In this document: piece after piece, positions 15,692 to 20,703 of the stretch
Layout: every line of letters starts with the position of its first letter
Numbering within the stretch: position 1 is the stretch's first letter
NCBI GenBank assembly: GCA_047620825.1
Contig: JBLHOC010000042.1
Coordinates: 1-20,703 of the forward strand
Source: UBA987 sp047620825
GTDB lineage: Bacteria > Bacteroidota > Bacteroidia > NS11-12g > UBA9320
Reading direction: 5' to 3'
Length of the DNA: 20,703 nt
Made by a program: the position numbers and the translations under genes
The notes under the pieces: generated by a model
Told to the model about the DNA's origin: nothing
Databases searched by the model: none
Seen by the model: the letters and a program-made list of their open reading frames with translations, nothing else

Positions 15692-16057
15692 CTACCCCAA
15701 ATCTAATGCAATATTCGGGTCCCAATAAACCGTGGCAAGTTGCTGTATTTGATTTTCAACTATAACCACACCCTCATCAGAAAGTAACTGCTCCATCGGT
15801 ATTCCCCTAAAATGTGCTTTGCCTGTTAAGAGGCCTTGCTTATTAACAACTCGATGAGCCGGTATTTGATGTTGTGTATTGTTTAAAGCATTTAACGCCC
15901 AACCAACCATTCGACTGGACTTTGCAGTGCCTAGATACTTTGCTATCGCACCGTATGAGGTAACACTTCCATGGGGAATAAGTTCCACCACTTGATACAC
16001 CAATTCGAAAAATGAATTTGATTTATCATCTCCGTGCAACCTTTTATCCTTAGGCAT
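15692..16057 (-). CDS. Alkyltransferase-like (ATL) DNA-repair protein, cysteine replaced by Ala
   Basis: The 121-residue protein has the DNA-binding domain of O6-alkylguanine-DNA alkyltransferase. The segment SYGAIAKYLGTAKSSRMVG holds the Tyr (35) and the Arg finger (49) that flip the damaged base. The active-site motif PCHRV reads PAHRV (66-70), so the acceptor cysteine is Ala67. Such proteins are ATLs: they bind alkylated guanine without removing the group and hand the lesion to nucleotide excision repair. The best-studied ATLs have Trp at this site; Ala is seen in some bacterial members. The gene is divergent from the thioredoxin-fold gene at 16123 and converges on the lipoprotein gene. 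Confidence 0.85.
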   Translation of the reverse strand: MPKDKRLHGDDKSNSFFELVYQVVELIPHGSVTSYGAIAKYLGTAKSSRMVGWALNALNNTQHQIPAHRVVNKQGLLTGKAHFRGIPMEQLLSDEGVVIVENQIQQLATVYWDPNIALDLG

Positions 16058-16068
16058 AGTCTTTGTAG

Positions 16069-16076
16069 CAAACTTA
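16069..16076 (-). promoter_or_regulatory. -7 box of the ATL gene
   Basis: Read on the minus strand, the bases are TAAGTTTG, a full match to TAnnTTTG, 11 bases upstream of the start at 16057. A minus-strand TTG lies 25 bases further out (16102-16104), slightly longer than the usual spacing. Confidence 0.45.
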
Positions 16077-16091
16077 AAACATTATAGAGCT

Positions 16092-16099
16092 TATTTTTG
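16092..16099 (+). promoter_or_regulatory. -7 box of the tandem thioredoxin-fold genes
   Basis: TATTTTTG matches TAnnTTTG, 23 bases before the ATG at 16123. A TTG lies 26 bases upstream (16063-16065), longer than the usual 17-23. The last G is part of a perfect 10-bp palindrome, TTTGTACAAA, at 16096-16105, which could bind a regulator shared with the divergent ATL gene. Confidence 0.45.
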
Positions 16100-16122
16100 T
16101 ACAAACTTGAACACTTCAATAT

Positions 16123-17541
16123 ATGAGATTCATAAAAACCACCTTACTGTTGTTAATTGTTGGATTAGGGGTAAAAGCCCAACACAACATCACATTTACG
16201 GTGAACGGATTACAACCAGGTGATGAGTGCATTATAGCACATTACTATGCAGATCAAAACAGAATCGTTGACACCTCGATAGTAAACCCAAATGGTGATG
16301 TCATTTTTCGAGGTGTTGAAAAATTGCTGAACGGCGTTTACATTATCGTTTTACCAAAAAAGACATTTATGGAATTTATCGTTCCGAATGACGATCAAGA
16401 ATTCCACATTACCCTTGATACAAGTTTATCCTCATTGAGCAAGTCGGCAGAAGGATCAATAGACAATCAGGTGTTTTTTGAATTTGACAAGTTTGCCATA
16501 AGTCCTGGAAAACGAAAAAGAGAATTAATTGAATTCTTTCCGACGTGTGAAACTGACGCATGTAAAGAAGAGACTAGGGCTAAAATTAAAATTGTTGACG
16601 CCGAGGTTGACGCCAAAAGATTAGAACTGATCGAAACTTATGCATCCACCTTCACTTCAAAATTATTGAAGGCCGTGATGGTCGTTAAGGTTCCTGAATC
16701 CCTTAAAGGTGATACAACAGGCAAGCAGTATGACTATTTCAAAGCCCACTATTGGGACAACATTGATTTGACGGATGATGGCATGTTGCGTACGCCTGTT
16801 TTTAAAGGCAAACTAGAATACTACTTCGGAAAACTTGTTGTACAGCAACCTGATACACTGATTCCAGCCATTGATGAGCTCCTTACACGAATTGATAAGG
16901 GTGGCGCAATGGAATTGTACAAATACGTGATATGGTGGAACACCAATCATCATGAAGAGTCTAAAATGATGTGTATGGATAAAGTATTGCATCACATGGC
17001 TAAGTCGTATTACTGTGCAGGTAAATGTTTTTGGGCAGACTCTACGCTTGTTGCAAAAATGTGCGAACATGCTGGTAAAATTGGCCCCACACGTTGCGGT
17101 GTCGTTGCACCTGACATGAAATTACAAGACACCACTTTTGCACGTAGCTACGAACTGCATAAAATTTCAGCTCCAGTTACGGTTGTGGTTTTTTGGGATC
17201 ATGAATGTGGTCACTGTAAAAAGGAAATTCCAAAGTTGAAACTCATGTATGACAGCATGAAAGTTCTTGGCGTTGAAGTGTACTCTGTATACACTCAGGC
17301 AGATTGGGAAGGTTGGAAGGAATATATCAGAGCTAACGATTTAAATTGGCTCAATGTAATGGATGCCTTTAATGAGGCTACTTATAGGGAAGACTACAAC
17401 ATTATATCTACACCACAAGTATACATGCTCGACCATAACAAGGTGATTCGATTTAAAAATCCGCCTGCAGATAATGTGGGTCGAATTGCAGAAATTATGC
17501 TTAAGGAATACAACCAAACGATTACAGCACCAAAACAATAA
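16123..17541 (+). CDS. Secreted thioredoxin-fold protein, CGHC active site (copy 1)
   Basis: The 472-residue product has a signal peptide (residues 1-19, cleaved before Gln-His). Residues 20-110 look like a DUF4369 beta domain (FTVNGLQPGDECIIAHYY, with a glycan- or metal-binding-like loop). A long helical middle (about 115-320) follows. Residues 325-465 are a thioredoxin/TlpA fold with WDHECGHCKKEIP (Cys362, Cys365) and the cis-proline segment STPQVYML. CGHC is the active-site pair of disulfide isomerases and of many Bacteroidota TlpA-like proteins. It should act in the periplasm on thiols, though the substrate is unknown. A paralogue follows after 26 bases and is almost certainly a tandem duplicate. 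Confidence 0.82.
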   Translation: MRFIKTTLLLLIVGLGVKAQHNITFTVNGLQPGDECIIAHYYADQNRIVDTSIVNPNGDVIFRGVEKLLNGVYIIVLPKKTFMEFIVPNDDQEFHITLDTSLSSLSKSAEGSIDNQVFFEFDKFAISPGKRKRELIEFFPTCETDACKEETRAKIKIVDAEVDAKRLELIETYASTFTSKLLKAVMVVKVPESLKGDTTGKQYDYFKAHYWDNIDLTDDGMLRTPVFKGKLEYYFGKLVVQQPDTLIPAIDELLTRIDKGGAMELYKYVIWWNTNHHEESKMMCMDKVLHHMAKSYYCAGKCFWADSTLVAKMCEHAGKIGPTRCGVVAPDMKLQDTTFARSYELHKISAPVTVVVFWDHECGHCKKEIPKLKLMYDSMKVLGVEVYSVYTQADWEGWKEYIRANDLNWLNVMDAFNEATYREDYNIISTPQVYMLDHNKVIRFKNPPADNVGRIAEIMLKEYNQTITAPKQ

Positions 17542-17567
17542 AAATTAGAATTAGCCCTTATATCGGT

Positions 17568-18989
17568 ATGAGATTTATACAAGCGACCATCCTTACTTTG
17601 TTGATTGGTATTTCATCAGCAAATGCACAATACGACATCCGTTTTAAAGTCAATGGGCTTAGTGCAGGTGATGAATGCATTTTGGCGCACTATTATGCCG
17701 ATAAAAACAAAGTAATCGATACTGCCGCTGTAGACAATCAAGGTTATGTTAAATACCAAGGTGAAGGCAAACTATTAAACGGGGTCTACATCCTTGTGCT
17801 GCCTCAAAAATCATATTTAGAACTCATCGTCCCGAATGACGACCAAGACTTTACCATTGAATTCGATACAACGTTATCCCCTCTTAAAAAATCATCCACC
17901 GGTTCATTGGACAACCAATTGTTTATTGAGTTTGATAAGTTTTCGGTAGCTCCCGGATCTAAAAAACGGGCTTTAATAAAAGATTATAGAGCCTGTGTTG
18001 ATGACAGTTGCAAGCAACGCATCAAGGAAGAGGTTGAAGCATTAGATAATGAAATTGATGTAAAACGGAAGGAAATCATTGCAAACTACCCAAATACATT
18101 CACAGCTAAGCTGTTTAAACCTATACTAGAAATTGAGATTCCAGAAGATTTAAAAGGTGACAAAACTGGTAAGGCTTACGCATATTACAAAAAACACTTT
18201 TGGGATAGTTTTGACTTATCAGATGATGGTTTGTTACGTACCCCGATCTTTCAAGGCAAATTAGAGTATTACATTACCAAGGTTGTCCTCCAAGACCCTG
18301 ACACGTTAATACTTGCTATTGACGACTTGTTATCTAGGATTGAAGCAGGAGGTGCCATGGACATGTTTAAATATGTGGTGTGGTGGAATACCAACCATCA
18401 CGAAGAGTCTGAGCGGATTTGCATGGATAAGGTGTTGTATCACATTGCAAAAAACTATTACCTAAAGGGTAAATGTGAATGGGCTGATTCAACAACGATT
18501 GCGAACATGACTGATTATATTAAAAAGGCAAAAAATATACAGTGTGGTAGCATTGCACCAAACATGAAGTTGGTGGATACAACCTATTTGCGAAGCGTTG
18601 AACTTTATAAAATTAAATATCCCGTTACCATCGTGGTTTTTTGGTCACATACCTGTGGTCATTGTAAAGAAGAAATTCCTAAACTGAAGCAGATGTATGA
18701 CAGTTTGCATGATAAGGGTGTTGAGATTTACGCCGTATACACTGGAAGCGACGTTACAGGCTGGAAAAAATATATTAGAGAAAATAAGCTCACATGGCTA
18801 AACCTAGTTGATGCGCATAATAACTCTACTTACAAAAAGGACTACAATCAGGTAAAAACACCTGAAGTGTTTTTGCTAGATCAACACAAAACGATCAAGT
18901 ACAAAAATCCGCCAGCTGAAAACGTAGGAAAAATAGTTGAAATGATGCTGGAGGAACATAACAAAGAAACGGCTGATACCCCGAAATAA
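17568..18989 (+). CDS. Secreted thioredoxin-fold protein, CGHC active site (copy 2)
   Basis: The 473-residue product is colinear with the upstream gene over its full length: signal peptide (MRFIQATILTLLIG), DUF4369-like region (FKVNGLSAGDECILAHYY), helical middle and C-terminal thioredoxin fold with SHTCGHCKEEIPKLK (Cys363, Cys366) and cis-Pro in VKTPEVFLL. Shared positions such as the PNDDQ, MCMD/ICMD and NPPA segments make a tandem duplication clear, but divergence is large, so it is old or under separate selection. The two copies differ in extra cysteines (copy 1 has YYCAGKC and a CEH segment where copy 2 has YYLKGKC and no Cys). The gene starts 26 bases after copy 1 and shares its operon. 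Confidence 0.82.
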   Translation: MRFIQATILTLLIGISSANAQYDIRFKVNGLSAGDECILAHYYADKNKVIDTAAVDNQGYVKYQGEGKLLNGVYILVLPQKSYLELIVPNDDQDFTIEFDTTLSPLKKSSTGSLDNQLFIEFDKFSVAPGSKKRALIKDYRACVDDSCKQRIKEEVEALDNEIDVKRKEIIANYPNTFTAKLFKPILEIEIPEDLKGDKTGKAYAYYKKHFWDSFDLSDDGLLRTPIFQGKLEYYITKVVLQDPDTLILAIDDLLSRIEAGGAMDMFKYVVWWNTNHHEESERICMDKVLYHIAKNYYLKGKCEWADSTTIANMTDYIKKAKNIQCGSIAPNMKLVDTTYLRSVELYKIKYPVTIVVFWSHTCGHCKEEIPKLKQMYDSLHDKGVEIYAVYTGSDVTGWKKYIRENKLTWLNLVDAHNNSTYKKDYNQVKTPEVFLLDQHKTIKYKNPPAENVGKIVEMMLEEHNKETADTPK

Positions 18990-18991
18990 AT

Positions 18992-19621
18992 TTACTTCAG
19001 TTTAGCCTTCACAGTTTTATACAATTCCCCTGCATAAAATGCGATTCCGATGTTGTAATATGGTCCGCTAAGCGTTGAGAATGACGTCCCAAAACTCATT
19101 CTAACACCCATTCCGGCCTTTATTCCAACCCAATCATAGAAATAATAGATGGCGTTTGCTCCTATTTCTAATGGCACAACCATTTTATTCGTGTTTTCTT
19201 TTAAATCCCTGTTAATACGTTGCGTGTATTGGTTTACACCCCAGCCTAGTTGAACAGGGTAACTTAATTTCCAACGATTCTTCCGGTAAAATGTGTACTC
19301 GGTTTGTAACCCCCAATACACCATTTGATTGGTGGTTATAGTGGTGTCTGTTTTATCATTGATTCGATTATCAACTGCCACATTGGGCATATAATTTAGT
19401 GCCAATTCGAATCGTAGTTTTTTATTGTAATCCAGCCCAGCAAACAATCTCATCGTTCTACTTGGATCACCTGAAACAGAAGATATTTTACTATTAATGC
19501 CAAAAACGAAATGAGGTTTATATCCTAATGCTGTTCGGACACTATCCTTTATTTGGGCAGAACATGAATTCCCCATAAAAAACCCGAAAGCAGCAAATAT
19601 TAAAAGGACGTGCCTTATCAT
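18992..19621 (-). CDS. Outer-membrane beta-barrel-like protein
   Basis: I choose the ATG at 19619-19621 (209 residues); an in-frame TTG ten codons upstream would disrupt the signal peptide. The start MIRHVLLIFAAFGFF is a signal peptide, likely cleaved near CSA-Q. The rest has the alternating hydrophobic and aromatic strand pattern of a small outer-membrane barrel (RFELALNYM, YWGLQTEYTFYRK, KLSYPVQLGWGVN, IGANAIYYFYDW, PYYNIGIAFYAGEL). I do not recognise a specific family. It converges on the second thioredoxin gene with a two-base gap and is divergent from the MBOAT gene, only 38 bases away. Confidence 0.65.
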   Translation of the reverse strand: MIRHVLLIFAAFGFFMGNSCSAQIKDSVRTALGYKPHFVFGINSKISSVSGDPSRTMRLFAGLDYNKKLRFELALNYMPNVAVDNRINDKTDTTITTNQMVYWGLQTEYTFYRKNRWKLSYPVQLGWGVNQYTQRINRDLKENTNKMVVPLEIGANAIYYFYDWVGIKAGMGVRMSFGTSFSTLSGPYYNIGIAFYAGELYKTVKAKLK

Positions 19622-19633
19622 GAACGATTTAAA

Positions 19634-19641
19634 TATTTTTG
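19634..19641 (+). promoter_or_regulatory. -7 box of the MBOAT gene
   Basis: TATTTTTG, a full match to TAnnTTTG, lies 18 bases before the TTG start at 19660. No TTG sits at the expected upstream distance; the -33 region would fall within the divergent barrel gene. Confidence 0.45.
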
Positions 19642-19659
19642 CAAATAACAAAAAACACT

Positions 19660-20703
19660 TTGCTATTTAACTCCATTGCCTTTCTGATTTTTTTACCGGC
19701 GGTTATTATACTGTACTATCTGCTGCCTCAGAAATTTCGATGGTTCCTTTTATTGACAGCAAGTTATGTGTTTTACGGTTCCTGGAAAATTGAGTTTTTA
19801 AGCTTGATTCTCTTCTCGACTATTGTGGACTTTATTGTTGCTAAACAGATGCACAAAGCACAGCAAGTCTGGCGACGAAAGGTTTTGTTAAGCATCAGTT
19901 TAACGGCAAATCTAGGCCTGTTGTTCGTCTTTAAATACCTTGGACTATTTATGCCATTTGTCGATCCTATGATTGCAAATATCTACTCGGTTGACCACCC
20001 TTTCTTGGGCTTTATACTGCAAGGCATTTATTTTACAATTCCGGTAGGCATCTCGTTTTATACTTTTCAAACACTCAGTTATAGTTTGGATGTGTATGCT
20101 AGAAGAATTGAGCCCGAAACTCATTTTGGACATTTTGCCCTATTCGTAACCTTCTTCCCCCAATTGGTTGCTGGACCAATAGAACGTTTCTCCAGGTTAA
20201 TGCCACAACTAAAGGAAAAACATGAAGCTACCTACCGCCAATTTCAAATGGCCTTTAGGTTAATGCTGTATGGGTTTTTTATTAAAATGTGCATTGCCGA
20301 TAACCTCGCTCCTTTGGTAGATTCGATATACGAACATCCAGAACAGTATAACGGATGGAGTACTTGGTTTGGCACTTTTGCATTTGGTTTGCAGATTTAC
20401 ACTGACTTTGCTGGCTACTCTTTAATCGCACAAGGTGCAGCCTTGTGTCTTGGAATAAAACTTATAGATAATTTTAAAACCCCTTATTTCAGTACTAGCA
20501 TTGGTGAGTTTTGGAACAGATGGCATATTTCACTCTCGTTCTGGTTTCGCGATTACGTTTACATACCCTTAGGTGGCAATAAGGTTACAATACTCCGTTG
20601 GGTAGTAAACATATTAGCTGTGTTTATCATCAGTGGTTTTTGGCATGGGGCGAATTACACCTTCTTGGTTTGGGGAGCGATACATGGGATTTTATACCTT
20701 TTT
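19660..20703 (+). CDS. MBOAT-family O-acyltransferase (3' truncated)
   Basis: The frame is open from a TTG at 19660 to the window end, 348 codons with no stop. The start MLFNSIAFLIFLPAVIILYYLLP is the typical N-terminus of AlgI/DltB-like membrane-bound O-acyltransferases. Successive hydrophobic segments include FLLLTASYVFYGSW and the conserved LVAGPIERFSRLMPQL. The catalytic region EFWNRWHISLSFWFRDYVYIPLGG carries His289, and SGFWHGANYTF carries the invariant His329. These proteins move acyl groups from inside the cell to polysaccharides or teichoic-type polymers outside. The substrate here is unknown because the rest of the locus lies beyond the window. The C-terminal part is missing only because the window ends. 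Confidence 0.92.
   Translation, partial: MLFNSIAFLIFLPAVIILYYLLPQKFRWFLLLTASYVFYGSWKIEFLSLILFSTIVDFIVAKQMHKAQQVWRRKVLLSISLTANLGLLFVFKYLGLFMPFVDPMIANIYSVDHPFLGFILQGIYFTIPVGISFYTFQTLSYSLDVYARRIEPETHFGHFALFVTFFPQLVAGPIERFSRLMPQLKEKHEATYRQFQMAFRLMLYGFFIKMCIADNLAPLVDSIYEHPEQYNGWSTWFGTFAFGLQIYTDFAGYSLIAQGAALCLGIKLIDNFKTPYFSTSIGEFWNRWHISLSFWFRDYVYIPLGGNKVTILRWVVNILAVFIISGFWHGANYTFLVWGAIHGILYLF

Overview
The window is chromosomal DNA from a member of the Bacteroidota, most likely a Flavobacteriia-like lineage. Four things support this: type IX secretion (T9SS) C-terminal sorting domains, a PorV/PorQ-type outer-membrane barrel, promoters of the Bacteroidota form (TTG, then TAnnTTTG), and start sites without clear Shine-Dalgarno sequences. 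The DNA is AT-rich and densely packed. I see no tRNA, rRNA, CRISPR array, insertion sequence or phage gene; it reads as ordinary host chromosome.

Layout. 1-1138: the tail of a T9SS cargo protein, then a secreted MORN/YwqK-like repeat protein. 1140-3694 (minus): a VWA-domain protein followed by a MoxR/ChlI-like AAA+ ATPase with atypical Walker motifs. 3866-4042: a 58-residue zinc-ribbon protein. 4053-4589 (minus): a secreted DUF4468-like protein. 4694-7720: a tight plus-strand run holding an ACP-phosphodiesterase-like protein, a PorV/PorQ-like barrel, a 3-hydroxyacyl-CoA dehydrogenase and a lipoprotein with a Rieske-like C-terminal pattern that lacks the canonical ligands. 7850-8041: a cold-shock protein with a strong terminator. 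8150-9933: an NTF2-like protein and a Kelch-like T9SS cargo protein. 10170-15650: the conserved rimP-nusA-infB translation/transcription operon, preceded by a promoter and a terminator-like hairpin in the leader, and followed by a small lipoprotein. 15692-16057 (minus): an alkyltransferase-like DNA-repair protein. 16123-18989: two tandem paralogous secreted thioredoxin-fold proteins with CGHC active sites. 18992-19621 (minus): an outer-membrane beta-barrel-like protein. 19660 to the window end: an MBOAT O-acyltransferase cut by the window edge.

Themes. Much of the region is cell-envelope and secretion biology (T9SS cargo, barrels, lipoproteins, periplasmic thiol proteins, MBOAT) set around a housekeeping operon. 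The observation most worth testing is the rimP leader: a promoter, a six-codon reading frame that ends inside a perfect 12-bp hairpin, and a T8 tract, all upstream of genes that include the termination factor NusA. This is a plausible attenuator. The other items are unusual members of known families: an ATL protein with alanine at the cysteine site, the ligand-less Rieske-like lipoprotein, AAA+ Walker A/B variants, and a gene whose promoter predicts a nearly leaderless mRNA. I do not see a convincing wholly new multi-gene system.
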